From Phytoactinopolyspora alkaliphila (GTDB lineage Bacteria > Actinomycetota > Actinomycetes > Jiangellales > Jiangellaceae): a stretch of 64,000 bases of DNA. Both the position numbers and the translations under genes were made by a program. Below the pieces are notes generated by a model. That model was not told the origin of the DNA. It saw nothing but the letters and a program-made list of their open reading frames with translations, and searched no databases. Below are positions 36,089 through 46,500 of the stretch, one piece after another. The stretch spans positions 79,337 to 143,336 of the forward strand of contig NZ_JAAGOB010000015.1 in assembly GCF_010550695.1 (NCBI RefSeq), read 5' to 3'. The stretch's first letter is position 1. Every line of letters begins with the position of its first letter.

Positions 36089-36106
36089 GCCCACTCCGCG
36101 GCAGCC

Positions 36107-36121
36107 GGGACAACGTGTCCC
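36107..36121. terminator. bidirectional hairpin between kinase and GntP genes
   Basis: GGGACA (36107-36112) pairs with TGTCCC (36116-36121) around ACG; one more C/G step extends the stem with a G-T type mismatch. It lies between two convergent genes. Confidence 0.5.
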
Positions 36122-36130
36122 AGTTCCATG

Positions 36131-37522
36131 TCAGACGAACGCGCTCACGGCGAAGGCGAGCAGGAAGCCGATGCCGCCGATCAGGGTCACCATGACCGTC
36201 CAGGTCTTCAGCGTGGTCTTCACGTCCATGTCGAAGAACCGGCCGACGAGCCAGAAGCCCGAGTCGTTGACGTGACTGAGCACCGTCGCGCCGGCCGCGA
36301 TCGCGATCACCGTCAGAGCCTTGTATGCCTCGCTGAAATCGCCCGTCTCCACGACCGGTGAGATCAGGCTGGCTGCCGTGATCAGAGCGACGGTGGCCGA
36401 CCCCTGGCTGACCCGCAGCGCGACCGCGACCACGAACGCGGCGAGGATCACCGGCATCCCGGTCTCCTCCAGCGTGTCGGCGAGCGCATCGCCGATGCCG
36501 CTGGCCCTCAGCACCGCACCGAACATCCCACCGGCTCCGGTGATCAGGATGATCGACGCGACGGGTCCGAACGCGCCGTCGGTGATCTGCTCGACCTCCT
36601 CGCGGGATCGGCGCTGAGCCAGCCCGCATACGACGATGGCGACCAGCACCGCGATGAGCAGCGCCACCGGCGTCTGGCCGACCATCCGTACTGCCTGCAC
36701 GACGGGGTTGTCGCCGTCCACCGTGCCCTGTTCCTCCAGCGTGCTGAGTCCGGTCTCACCGAAGATCAGCACGAGAGGCAGCAGGAGGATCAGCAGGACG
36801 GAGCGGAATCGCGGCGGCGTCCGTTCAGCTGTCTCGCGCTCCAGCTCGTCGGATCGCGCCAGCAGCTGCGGCACGGGAACGTGGATGCGCCGGCCCATGA
36901 GAACACCGAAGAGGTAGGAGCCCACGAACCACGTCGGGAGGCCGATGGCCAAGCCGAAGACGAGCACCAGCCCGACGTTGGCGTCGATCAGCCCGGCCGC
37001 GGCGACCGGGCCCGGGTGCGGTGGGACGAACGCGTGCATCATGGCGAACGCACCGGCCACCGGCAGCCCGAAGGTCAGCAGGGATCCCCCCAGCCGCCGC
37101 GCGACGGTGAACAGGATCGGAAGGAAGACGACCAGCCCGGCGTCGAAGAAGATCGGGAATCCGAACAGCAGTGCCGCGACACCCAATGCCAGGGCGGCGC
37201 GGTTGTCCCGGGTGCGCCCCACGAGGGCGTCGGCGAGCACCTGTGCGCCGCCGCTGATCTCCAGCAACCGACCCAGGATCGCTCCCAGTGCCACCAGGAG
37301 CGCCACGTTCCCGAGCGTGCCGCCGAGCCCGTCCACCACCGTGGGCACGACCTCCGACAGCGGTATCCGGGTCGCGAGCGCGGTGAGCAGGCTGACCACG
37401 ATCAGGGCGAGGAAGGCGTGCAGCCGCACCTTCATGATCAGGAACAGCAGCACGGCGACCGCGGCGGCCGCGATCAGCAGAAGTGGGCCGGTCGAGAGTA
37501 CGGGCTCGACGTCGCTGTCCAT
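36131..37522 (-). CDS. GntP-family gluconate/organic-acid:H+ symporter
   Basis: A 463-aa inner-membrane transporter with about 12-14 hydrophobic segments. Family stretches: LVALGAILGRLLEISGGAQVLADAL, FGFPIFFDAGLVVFLPILFTVARR, AFVPPHPGPVAAA, SIILITGAGGMFGAVLRASGIGDALA and the late ALRVSQGSATVALITAAS...HVNDSGFWLVGRFF. GntP members carry gluconate or related hydroxyacids. ATG 37522 follows GGAGGGCCC. It is monocistronic with no kinase or dehydratase nearby, so its substrate is uncertain. Confidence 0.92.
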   Translation of the reverse strand: MDSDVEPVLSTGPLLLIAAAAVAVLLFLIMKVRLHAFLALIVVSLLTALATRIPLSEVVPTVVDGLGGTLGNVALLVALGAILGRLLEISGGAQVLADALVGRTRDNRAALALGVAALLFGFPIFFDAGLVVFLPILFTVARRLGGSLLTFGLPVAGAFAMMHAFVPPHPGPVAAAGLIDANVGLVLVFGLAIGLPTWFVGSYLFGVLMGRRIHVPVPQLLARSDELERETAERTPPRFRSVLLILLLPLVLIFGETGLSTLEEQGTVDGDNPVVQAVRMVGQTPVALLIAVLVAIVVCGLAQRRSREEVEQITDGAFGPVASIILITGAGGMFGAVLRASGIGDALADTLEETGMPVILAAFVVAVALRVSQGSATVALITAASLISPVVETGDFSEAYKALTVIAIAAGATVLSHVNDSGFWLVGRFFDMDVKTTLKTWTVMVTLIGGIGFLLAFAVSAFV

Positions 37523-37660
37523 GGGCCCTCCAGGGGATCTTGGTGCACTTCCAGCTACCCCGGGACAGTCATGTTCACACTTGCGAGAGGTCAACGTCCG
37601 GCCTCACACCGACGGCGGGCAGGAGTCACGCAGAGCACTGGCTCCCGCCGTGCCCCGGAT

Positions 37661-38408
37661 CTATCCGAACCGGTCCAGCTCGACCGGCACCCGCCACGTC
37701 CCGGTACCGGTCCGGGCATTGTCGATCACCAGGAACTCCTCCACGGTCGCATCCGCGAGGCTTACCGTGACGCCCACGATCGCCGTCTCGCTCCCGCCCG
37801 CACATCGGCTCACCCCCGCCGGGCAGGCGGTCACGTAGGTACGCAACCGGTGCACCGTCCCCGGTTCGAGGTGCGCGAGGGTGACCAGGTGCCGGCCGGC
37901 GCGCAGCCCAGAGTTTTCCCGTTCCAGCCAGCCGCTGACCGCCTCCACCGTCAGCCGGTCGAGATCCTGGCGCTCGGCGTGGGAGAACACCGGCCGCAGC
38001 GACGACGCCGCCGGTAGTGGATCACCGCCCGGGAACGTGGCGAAGACGGTGTAGGCCGTCGCTCGTTCCAGTGCGGCCAGCCGGGCGGTGTGTGCCAGCC
38101 TGCTCACCGTCGGCAGGCCGGCGTCGGCTTCCGGTAGCCGGGACATGCGCGACGGGTCGGCGATGCTGATCGACAACGACCGCGAACGTCACCTCGGTGC
38201 CGATCCGCGCGGGCACGAGCGTCCTGGTCGCCACCACGGTGAGCTCGCCCGGGAACTCCTCGTCGGCGAGGTCCTGCGTGGATCGGACGTTGCGCTCGTG
38301 ATCCGTGACGCACCCGGCGACCGCCAGGACACCGGCCAGCGCGGCACCGCCCAGCGCCCCGGGCCGCAGCCGACGCAGCCACCGCACCACCCGGCGCCGG
38401 GTCCTCAC
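37661..38408 (-). pseudogene. frameshifted lipoprotein gene (last gene of secretion operon)
   Basis: The frame from ATG 38408 gives a lipoprotein N-terminus (RWLRRLRPGALGGAALAGVLAVAGC, lipobox VAGC) and then VRSTQDLADEEFPGELTVVATRTLVPARIGTEVTFAVVV. After about residue 77 sense is lost in that frame, and a good coding frame continues from about 38176 to 37661 (SISIADPSRMSRLPEADAGLPTVSRLAHTARLAALERA...). Removing one base near 38177-38180 joins them into a 248-residue protein. It is either a real frameshift, a sequencing error, or less likely two genes. The ATG overlaps the upstream stop (ATGA), so it belongs to the operon. Confidence 0.6.
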
Positions 38409-39229
38409 GATCCGCCGTCGCCGAAACGCGCCAGGTAGCCGTCGATCTCGATGTCCAGGATCTCGCGTTGCTGGAGCACCTTCTCGGCGCGCTCCACCAT
38501 GTTGTAGTCCGAACGCTGAGGGTCACACTCGAAGGCGACCACCGGCTTGTTCCGTTCAACGGCGTCGTCGATCCGATCGATGTCCCCGGAGGTCAGGAAC
38601 TCCGGGACGTCGCGCAGGACGGTGACATCGACCTGGTACTCGCCGTCGTGGCATGTGTCGGCGTAGATCTGATGCCAAACGACGTCGATCAACATGCTCG
38701 AGTAGCGGTTGACGATGTCGGCGTGGAGCTCGTCCCGGCTCAGGTTCTCCGCGAAGTTGAGCGCCATCTGCTCGGTCTCGGCATTGAGTCCCTCGTACGT
38801 GATGCCGAACGCCGCGTCGCCAGCATCGTCACCGTCGCCGAACGGCCACACGTCACCGAGATCGATCAGTCCTGCGGAGTGCGGGAGTTGCACCAGGCAG
38901 ATCACACCGGCCACCGAGGCCAGGGCGGAGCGCAGACGACGCTGACCGCCTCTCGCGACGAGGGCGCGCCAGGCCATCACAAGCCCCGCGATCGCCAGGA
39001 CCAAACCGAGCATGTTGAACCGGCTGTCCTGGACCACCTCGCCGTTGACCGTCGTCGTACTGCTCGCGCCGGCGAAGAGGACGAACGGCAGCAGCCCCAG
39101 GGCCGCGGCGACCACCGGGCGGACCACGTCGTGTCCGAGATCGACATCGGGCGCCACCGGCCGGTCCGGTGCCGTGTCCTGACCTCCCGGGCGTCTGTGA
39201 CCTTCCATGTCAGACACACCTCCGCTCAT
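38405..39229 (-). CDS. membrane protein of unknown function
   Basis: A 274-aa protein. About 30 hydrophilic residues precede membrane segments PVVAAALGLLPFVLFAGAS, MLGLVLAIAGLVMAWRALV and LRSALASVAGVICLVQLP. The remaining ~150 residues (FGITYEGLNAETEQMALNFAENLSRDELHADIVNRYSSM...) are soluble, probably extracellular, with two Cys (DTCHDGEY and FECDPQ) that could form a disulphide. ATG 39229 overlaps the stop of the transglutaminase-like gene (ATGA); ATG 39208, with GGAGGTG upstream, is an alternative. No family recognised. Its place in the operon links it to the secretion system. Confidence 0.75.
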   Translation of the reverse strand: MSGGVSDMEGHRRPGGQDTAPDRPVAPDVDLGHDVVRPVVAAALGLLPFVLFAGASSTTTVNGEVVQDSRFNMLGLVLAIAGLVMAWRALVARGGQRRLRSALASVAGVICLVQLPHSAGLIDLGDVWPFGDGDDAGDAAFGITYEGLNAETEQMALNFAENLSRDELHADIVNRYSSMLIDVVWHQIYADTCHDGEYQVDVTVLRDVPEFLTSGDIDRIDDAVERNKPVVAFECDPQRSDYNMVERAEKVLQQREILDIEIDGYLARFGDGGS

Positions 39230-41433
39230 CTGCGCAACACGCGCGGATCGATCCACCACAACAGCCGTCGCGGCCATGCGGATCCGCGCCGAACGCCGCG
39301 GGCCAGCGCGGTCGCCACCTTCCAGTGCGGGAGCCGGTCGCCCGCCGGGCTGCGGCTCCCGCCGCCCTGTACATCCGGGCCGCCTCGTACGCTGCCCCGT
39401 CCTGACCCGGCCGTCGTGACGGGCGGGCCGAACGCCTCACGTTCCGCGACGGCCGCCAGCCCGGCAGCGCCGTCGCCGCCACCGAGCCTGGCGAGGTCGC
39501 CGGCGAGATCCGGTGCGGCCCTGCTGACCGGAGCCCGCACCCCGGCCAGCCACATCGCGTCCAGCGCCTCGTCCCACGCGCCCACCGCTCCCGCACGGCG
39601 GTGCCGGAGCCGGCGCTGGACCCGCAGGACGAACAGCACCACCACCGCCGTGAGCAGCACGCCGATCACCACGGTGATCGCGGCGGGCCAGGCCAGGCCG
39701 GAGCGCGACTCGTCGGGCACCTCGTCACCGCCTGGCGGCTCGGCCACAGGCTCGCTCGCCTCGTCGTCCTCGCCCGGGTCGTCCTCGTCGACCAGCTCGT
39801 CCTCGCCCACCAGAGTGGTCCGGTCCCCGTCCCCGACCTCCCGGTCCGAGGGCGTGGGGTCGAAGGCCACCCATCCGGCCCCGGACAGGTAGACCTCCGG
39901 CCACGCGTTGGCATGCTTCCCGTACACCGTGGCGGCATCGCCGTCGCCCGCGCGGGGAACGTCGAATCCGACGACGAGCCGGCTCGGGATGCCGAGGGAA
40001 CGAGCCATCACGATGAATGCCGTCGCGAACTGCTCACTGGTGCCGCTTTGCGCACCAGGGGCGTCGTCGCCGAAGAGGAACTCCCGCAACCGGGCGTACG
40101 ACGAGCCCACCGGAGCCAGCGGATCCAGGGACCGGTCTGTGCGGACCAGTGTCTCGAGCGCCTGCGCCTGCTCGAATCGTGAGCGAGCGTTGACCGTGGC
40201 CTCGGCCGCGTAGGTGGCGAACTCGCGCGGCAGGCCCGGCACAGCGAGGTACCGCTCTGGTGCGTCCGCGGGGACGCCCGCGCTGCGAAGGAGGCCGGCG
40301 CTGCCCTGGTCCACCTCCCCGCGGATCGCGTACTGGAGTCCAGCGGGCGTGCCCGCGGGCCGGACGAGCGAGCCGGTGTCGACGTCGACGTACACGTCGG
40401 CGAGTGAGCTTCCGGTCGGCGTTCCGGCCGCGGGAAGCCAGAGTCCGGGAAGGTCGACGACGTCCACGACGACGTCGTATGCCCCTCGGTGCCGCCCCGG
40501 CGGCAGATCGGGAGCGCGCACCGCCCCCATGGGCTGGAACTGGGCGTCCGCGCTCCATCCCGCACCGTCGTACTCCGGGAGGACGACCAGCGCCAGCCGG
40601 TCCGGTGCGGTGCCGCGGACCCGGAACAGCTCCAGGTCGCTCTCCTCGCCCCACAGGCTGAGCATCGGCAGCGGGTTGGTCGCCTCGATGCTGACCACCG
40701 GCGGCGTCACGAGCTCGCGGGGCTCGAACGGCTCCGAGCTGGGCAGCGCAGCCGCCACCAGGGTGACCGAGCCCACGACCGCGAGGCCGGCGACACCGGA
40801 GAGCATGGCGGCACGTCTGCCGGGCGTGCGGCGGGTGGCGGCGCGATCGGACCGGGACTGATTCTCCGGCCTGTCCAGCAGTACCCAGCCCGCCCCGCTG
40901 AGAACGACGACGACCAGCGCCGCCACCCCGTGCCGGTCCGCCTCACCCGCGGTGAGCAGCGCCGCGCACACATAGAGCACAGCGGCGCCCATCACCGGTG
41001 AGACGCCGGGCCCCGGACAGCGGCCGGCCAGCAGGTACACGGTGAGCGAGATCAGCGCCACCAGCAACATGACCGGCGTCAGCATCTCGGCGTCTCCCGG
41101 AGCGGGCCGGGGGCCGGTGAGCAGCCGCGGCACCGAGTCGATGAGCGGGCCGAGGACCGACAGACCCGGTGAGTCCCGCCACGCGGGCATGTCGATGAGC
41201 GGCAGTCCTTGTTCCGCGGTGCGCAGCACACCGAGTGCGGCCGCGGTGCACAGGCCGCTGACCGCCGTCGCCACCAGCCAGGCCGGCAGCTTCAGCCAGC
41301 GGCCTGCCGCCACCAGGGCCAGCGGGAGAAGGACCGCGACCAGCAGGGCGGGAAGGATCACCCAGCCGTCGTAGGCGCGGGCGAGCGGCAGGCTCGCGGC
41401 CAGGAGCACCAGGGCCGCCCAGGCGTATCTCAT
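39226..41433 (-). CDS. transglutaminase-like (TgpA/DUF3488-type) membrane protein, catalytic residues lost
   Basis: A 735-aa protein. Six or so membrane segments occupy residues 1-230 (TgpA_N/DUF3488 type). An extracytoplasmic transglutaminase-like domain follows, with SGTSEQFATAFIVMARSLGIPSRLVVGF, KHANAWPEVYLSGAGWVAFDPTP. After an acidic linker there is one more membrane segment (AAITVVIGVLLTAVVVLFVL) and a cytoplasmic tail. In active relatives the first motif has Cys before EQFA and the second has His before AW; here these are Ser and Asn. Only the Asp of FDPTP remains, so it is probably a structural or binding pseudoenzyme. ATGA overlaps on both sides place it between DUF58 and the membrane protein. 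Confidence 0.88.
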   Translation of the reverse strand: MRYAWAALVLLAASLPLARAYDGWVILPALLVAVLLPLALVAAGRWLKLPAWLVATAVSGLCTAAALGVLRTAEQGLPLIDMPAWRDSPGLSVLGPLIDSVPRLLTGPRPAPGDAEMLTPVMLLVALISLTVYLLAGRCPGPGVSPVMGAAVLYVCAALLTAGEADRHGVAALVVVVLSGAGWVLLDRPENQSRSDRAATRRTPGRRAAMLSGVAGLAVVGSVTLVAAALPSSEPFEPRELVTPPVVSIEATNPLPMLSLWGEESDLELFRVRGTAPDRLALVVLPEYDGAGWSADAQFQPMGAVRAPDLPPGRHRGAYDVVVDVVDLPGLWLPAAGTPTGSSLADVYVDVDTGSLVRPAGTPAGLQYAIRGEVDQGSAGLLRSAGVPADAPERYLAVPGLPREFATYAAEATVNARSRFEQAQALETLVRTDRSLDPLAPVGSSYARLREFLFGDDAPGAQSGTSEQFATAFIVMARSLGIPSRLVVGFDVPRAGDGDAATVYGKHANAWPEVYLSGAGWVAFDPTPSDREVGDGDRTTLVGEDELVDEDDPGEDDEASEPVAEPPGGDEVPDESRSGLAWPAAITVVIGVLLTAVVVLFVLRVQRRLRHRRAGAVGAWDEALDAMWLAGVRAPVSRAAPDLAGDLARLGGGDGAAGLAAVAEREAFGPPVTTAGSGRGSVRGGPDVQGGGSRSPAGDRLPHWKVATALARGVRRGSAWPRRLLWWIDPRVLRR

Positions 41434-42593
41434 CGGACCACCGCCAGGTCCCAGCCGTTGAGCACGTCCTCGGCGCGTGGCCCGCGCAGCACCACCACGC
41501 CGCCGACCACGTCGCTGAGCCGGTTCGCGTGGGCATCCACCAGGGCCAGGACACCGAGACTCGATCTGCCGGCATCCACCAGGAGAGAGGCTGTGGGCGC
41601 CCGTTCGCCGGAGACGACGGCGACGATGTCGGAACCGTGCAGGGCGGCCGCCGCGGCGGACATCTCGTCGCCGTCCACCGGATCGATCCCCGCGAGGGCA
41701 TCCAGCACGGGCGCGGCGAGCAGGCCGGCGCTCGCGTAGTCTCCGGCGCTCTCCGGGCCGGCAGGCAAGTCCACGTCCAGTGCCCCGCTGACCGTCACCA
41801 GCCGGGCGGGGTTGCTCGACGTCGCCGCTTCGTTGATGAGCGAGGCCGCGATGTCCGCCGCCTCCTCGAAGCCGTCGCCGGCGTAACTCGACGCCCGATC
41901 GTCCAGCAATACGGTGAGATGCGGAAGGGACGGGTCGGCGTCGTCCCGGATCATCAGGGTCCCGGTCTTGGCGCTGGTGGCCCAGTGCAGGCGGCGCAGG
42001 TCGTCACCGGGTACGTATTCGTGCAGTCCCACCAGGTCGGTCCCTCCGTGCTCGACCCGCTCGTCGGCACCGACGTGACTGCGCTGGACACCGGAAGGCA
42101 GGCCGAGCACCGGCAGGACGCGGGGCACCACGGTGACGACACTGCGTTCGCCGTGCGCGCTGCGAGCGACCGCGAGGCGAGCCAGGCCGCGCCGGGCCAG
42201 CGTCAGCGGACCGAGTTCCACCGTGCCGCGCCGGGCCGTGGGGACGGTGAAGCCGGCCTGGCGCGACGCACCGGCCGCCAGCGCCGGAATCCGCACCTGA
42301 ACCGGCACCCCGCCCACGAGATCCTCACCCTCCACCCGGACCGGGAGCCAGGGCGAGCGGTTGGTGACGGTGAGCGTGCCGTGCGATTCGCAGAGCCGGG
42401 TCACCCGAGCTGACGGCACGATTCGGCTGACCTCAAGCGGCGCCGGAAGGAGCACGCCGGCCGCCGACGCGACCACCATGGCCAGCAACGCGGCGCCGAA
42501 GCCGGCGACGCCCGGATACTGCGCCCAGAGCCCACCGGCCAGCAGCACGGCCGCGGTGCCGAGCACCGCCCAGCCGCGTGGAGTGATGGTCAT
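41430..42593 (-). CDS. DUF58 domain-containing protein
   Basis: A 387-aa protein with two N-terminal membrane segments (GWAVLGTAAVLLAGGLWAQ and FGAALLAMVVASAAGVLLP), a beta-rich domain, and the DUF58 signature GLHEYVPGDDLRRLHWATSAKTGTLMIRDDADPS. The C-terminal part resembles a von Willebrand A-like fold. DUF58 proteins act with MoxR ATPases, often in assembly or insertion of membrane or periplasmic complexes. It starts 6 bases after the MoxR stop and overlaps the transglutaminase-like start by ATGA. Confidence 0.92.
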   Translation of the reverse strand: MTITPRGWAVLGTAAVLLAGGLWAQYPGVAGFGAALLAMVVASAAGVLLPAPLEVSRIVPSARVTRLCESHGTLTVTNRSPWLPVRVEGEDLVGGVPVQVRIPALAAGASRQAGFTVPTARRGTVELGPLTLARRGLARLAVARSAHGERSVVTVVPRVLPVLGLPSGVQRSHVGADERVEHGGTDLVGLHEYVPGDDLRRLHWATSAKTGTLMIRDDADPSLPHLTVLLDDRASSYAGDGFEEAADIAASLINEAATSSNPARLVTVSGALDVDLPAGPESAGDYASAGLLAAPVLDALAGIDPVDGDEMSAAAAALHGSDIVAVVSGERAPTASLLVDAGRSSLGVLALVDAHANRLSDVVGGVVVLRGPRAEDVLNGWDLAVVR

Positions 42594-42598
42594 CGTCG

Positions 42599-43585
42599 TC
42601 AGGCCGACGTGGGCCGTGGCACCTCGACCCGGGCGAGGACGTCGTCGAGCACGCCCTCCCGGGTCTCGCCGGCCAGCATCGCCTCCCGGGTCAGCATCAG
42701 CCGGTGCGCCAGGACGGGGGTGACCAGCCGCTGGACGTCGTTCGGGACCACGTAATGGCGGCCCTGAGCGGCGGCGTAGGCCTGGACGCAGCGGACCAGT
42801 CCGCGCAGGCTGCGGGTGCTGGCGCCGAGGCGGAGGCGGTGATCGTCGCGGGTAGCCGCGCCGACGGCGCGGACATAGCGCAGGATCGGCTCCGCCACGT
42901 GCAGGCGGTACAGCGCCCGGGTCTGCGCGGCCACCTCCTCCGGGCTGGTGACCGTGGCCACGGCGGAGACGGCTCCCGCGCCGCTGCCCGGGCGCAGGAC
43001 GTCGACCTCGTGCTCGCCGTCGGGGTAGCCGATGGTGGTACGCAGCAGGAACCGGTCCAGCTGTGCCTCGGGCAGCCGGTACGTGCCGTCCAGGTCGATC
43101 GGGTTCTGGGTGGCGATGACGATGAACGGGTCGGGGACGGTGTGCCCGACGCCGTCCACGGTGACCGTGTGCTCCTCCATGACTTCGAGCAGGGCCGACT
43201 GCGTCTTGGCCGCGGCGCGGTTGATCTCGTCGGCGAGCACCACGTTGCTGAAGACGGGTCCAGCCCGGAACCGGATCTCACCGCTCTGCGGGTCGTAGAT
43301 CGAGGTGCCGGTGACGTCCGACGGCAGCAGGTCGGGCGTGAACTGCACCCGCCGCGACGAGCCGCCCACCGCGGCCGCCAGCGAACGGGCCAGCGTAGTC
43401 TTCCCGGTGCCCGGCACGTCCTCGAGCAGCACGTGACCACCCGCGAACATCGCCACTGCCACCAGTTCCACGACGGCCCGCTTGCCCCGCAGTGCCGTCT
43501 CGACGGTGTCGACGACCCTCCCGTGCAGCATGCGGAACGAGGCGACCTCCGCCTCGCTGAGGGCCTCTACGCCGGTCACGGTCAT
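42599..43585 (-). CDS. MoxR-family AAA+ ATPase
   Basis: A 328-aa chaperone-type ATPase. Walker A GTGKTTLARSLA, Walker B VVLADEINRAAAKTQSALLEVMEE, sensor 1 IVIATQNPIDLDGTYRLPEAQLDRF and the C-terminal lid GASTRSLRGLVRCVQAYAA with sensor 2 Arg are present. It is followed by DUF58 and a transglutaminase-like gene, the standard MoxR-DUF58-TgpA trio. Here the trio is fused into a type-VII-secretion operon. The ATG overlaps the FnIII gene stop (ATGA). Confidence 0.95.
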   Translation of the reverse strand: MTVTGVEALSEAEVASFRMLHGRVVDTVETALRGKRAVVELVAVAMFAGGHVLLEDVPGTGKTTLARSLAAAVGGSSRRVQFTPDLLPSDVTGTSIYDPQSGEIRFRAGPVFSNVVLADEINRAAAKTQSALLEVMEEHTVTVDGVGHTVPDPFIVIATQNPIDLDGTYRLPEAQLDRFLLRTTIGYPDGEHEVDVLRPGSGAGAVSAVATVTSPEEVAAQTRALYRLHVAEPILRYVRAVGAATRDDHRLRLGASTRSLRGLVRCVQAYAAAQGRHYVVPNDVQRLVTPVLAHRLMLTREAMLAGETREGVLDDVLARVEVPRPTSA

Positions 43586-46500
43586 CGTTGGTTCTCCATC
43601 GTCATATCGGTGTCTGTGCCGGTCCCGTCGCCGGTGCCGGTGTTCTCATGGGTGCCCGTGCGTCCGCGCAACCGGACCGCGCGGAGGGCACCCGCCAGCC
43701 CGAGGCCGCCGAGGCCGATCAGGGACTGCATCGAGGCGAGCCCACCACCGGCCTGCGGTTCTGCGGACTCGACGCTCGTGTTGCGAAGGTTGTGCGGCGG
43801 CGGGATCGGGCACCAAGTGTTGGCTGGATCCGCCGGATAGGGCCCCGGCCAGTAACAGTCGGGCGGCTCGCCCGCCGAAAGAGTCACAGCGGCGGAGTCG
43901 GCGACCGTTGTACCCGAGGAAAGCGCTCGGACGAACACCGTGACGTCGCCCGCAGTGGGATACGAGACCGAACCCAGGTAGTAACTCCTGGCAGCACCAC
44001 AGTCGATCGCCTGAGTGCCGCTGAGCGTGCCGGACCAGCGAAGCTCACAGGTTCCGCCATGTGCCGCCCAGCTCGACGGGGGCGACAAGGTGACGGAGTA
44101 CGACGTCGTCCCGGACTGATCGTCCTGGCTCCGGGTGGTCTGCCCGTACCCAGAACTGATCACGCTGTCGCCGTTGGCCGGGGGTGGCGGCGGCGGTGCC
44201 GGCACGCTGGCGTTGGCCGTCCCAGCCGGGCCGGTCGCGGCCGCGTTGGTAGCCGTCACGCTCACCGTCACCGTCCCCGAATTGGAACAGAGAGCCGCCC
44301 CCGAACAGTTGATATCCAACGTCGTGCTCGTCGCACCGCCACCCGCAGAAGCGGTGCCCGACGCTCCTCCACCACTGCCGGAGATGCTGTACCCGCTGAT
44401 CGCCGCACCGCCATCGCTCGGCGGCGGCTGCCACGACACCGTCATCCGAACCGTGTTCGGATCCGGCCGCTGAACATTCGAAACCGACACGCTCTGTGGT
44501 GCAGACGGCGGGTCAGGATCCGGTGGTGGCGGCGCCGGCACCTCGGCGCTTCCGGTCTCTGCCGGGCTGTCGCCCGCGGTGTTCACCGCGACCACGCTCA
44601 GGTTCACCGTGCCGCCGCTGGTGCACAGCGCCTGCCCACCACAGCTGATCGTCAACGTCGCGCTCGTCCCCGTCGCCGTCTCGTTCGAGCCGCCGCCGGA
44701 GATCCGGTACCTGTCGATCGCCGCGCCACCGTTGCTCAACGGCGCCTGCCACGACACATCCACCCGGACCGTGTTCGCATCCGGCCGGTCCCGGAACGAT
44801 CCCGACACGTTCCGCGGCGTCGACGGCCGGTCAGGAGCCGGCGGGCTGACGGTGACCTGCGCGCTCGGGTCCGACACCGCCTCCACCCCGTTGCGGGTGG
44901 CCACGACCTCGTAGCGGGCCGTGGTGCCGAAGGTCTGCGACAGCTCGACGCTGGTGGCGGCCGGGTTCACGCTGGTGCCCGAGCCGGTGCCCACGCGGCG
45001 AACCATCAGCGATTCCTGCTGGACCGACGGAGCGTTCCACGTGACCCGCACCAGCTCTTGGGTGCCGACCTGCTGGGCTTGAACTCCGGTGGGCGCCTCC
45101 GGGGGATCCGGTGGCGTCTCCATCACCGTGACTAGCGACGAGTCTGAGCCGGCTGTCTCGCCGTTGAGGACAGCCTCGACCCGGAACGCCACGGAGGCGC
45201 CCTCGGTGAGCCCGGTGATCTCGGTCGACTGGCGGCTTCCGTTCAACACCACCGGGGTGATCGAGCCGCCGCTGATCTGCGTCACCCGGTACTCGTCCGG
45301 CAGGATGTCGAGGTCGCCGTGCCGCCAGCTCAGATCCACCCCGCCCGGAGTGGTGCTCAGCGCCGTCACGTCCAGCGGCGCGACCGGGTCCGGCGGCACA
45401 CCCGGCACGTCGAAGGGCGCACTCCAGGCGGAGGACGTGCGCTGACCATCGGCCCCGACCGATATCACCCGGTACCGGATGCTGGTTCCCGGCCGCAGGT
45501 CGGTCACCACCACACTGGTGGTGTCGCCGGACACGGTTTCGTTCGATCCGGCTCCCCACAGCTCCGGCTCCACCCGGTAGGACTCGGGGCGTCGCTCGGG
45601 ATGATCCCACGTCACCACGTAGGCGCCGGCGGTCTCGCCGATCCGTACGTTGCTGGCCGGCTGCGGGGCGTCCGTCTCCGGCTCGTCCGTGCCGTCGTCC
45701 GTGCCGCCGTCGGCGCCGTCGTCGTTCCCCGGCTCGTCGCCCGAGTCGGTGCCGTCGTCGGAACCGGTGTCCGATCCACCGTCGTCGGTGCCGATGTCGT
45801 TGCCGGTGTCGTCGTTGCCACGATCCCGGTCACGGTCTCGATCTCCGTCACCATCGCCCGGGCCGCCGGGATTGCCTGGACCACCGGGGCGTTCGGGGCC
45901 GCCGTTCTGATCACCGTCGCGGTCACGATCGCCCCCGTTGCCGTTGGAACGGTCACGTTCCTCGCGGTTGTCACGGTTGTCGCGCCCGGGGTTGTCCTGC
46001 CCAGGGTTGCCGGGTGGAGGTCCACCGGAGCCGTTGTTCGCGGGGGGACGCAGGGACGGCGGCACGTCCGGAATCGTGACGTCCTTGGGCGGGGCTTCCG
46101 GATCGAACACCTCGACCCCCTCACCGCCAATGTCGATCACCCGGGTGGAGCCGTCGGGCTCCACGACGACGAGTTCCTCGCCGCCGGCCGTGGAGACGAG
46201 CAGACGGCCGTCGTCCACCGCGAGATCCGGGTCGCCCCCGTCGGGAGTGAAGATGTCTTCCCCGGCGCGCATGCCGTCTGCGCCGAGGACCACCACCTTG
46301 CCGGCGTTCAGGCACGGCACATACACCTTGCCGGAGAACACCACCGGCGCGCCCGGATCGGCGCACCCCATCGCGGAGACGTTCACCTCCAGGACGTCGT
46401 CGCCGGAGACCATCGCCACGGTCGAGGAGTCGGTGAACGATCCCGGCGACATCTCGACCGGCGCGCCGGGCGCCGCGAGGACGCCACCGGAGACGTCGAA

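Noticed and set aside
33992..36094. 700-codon minus-strand frame across the Ser/Thr kinase
   Set aside because: Antisense to a kinase with intact HRDIKPQN and DFG motifs; composition typical of a shadow frame.
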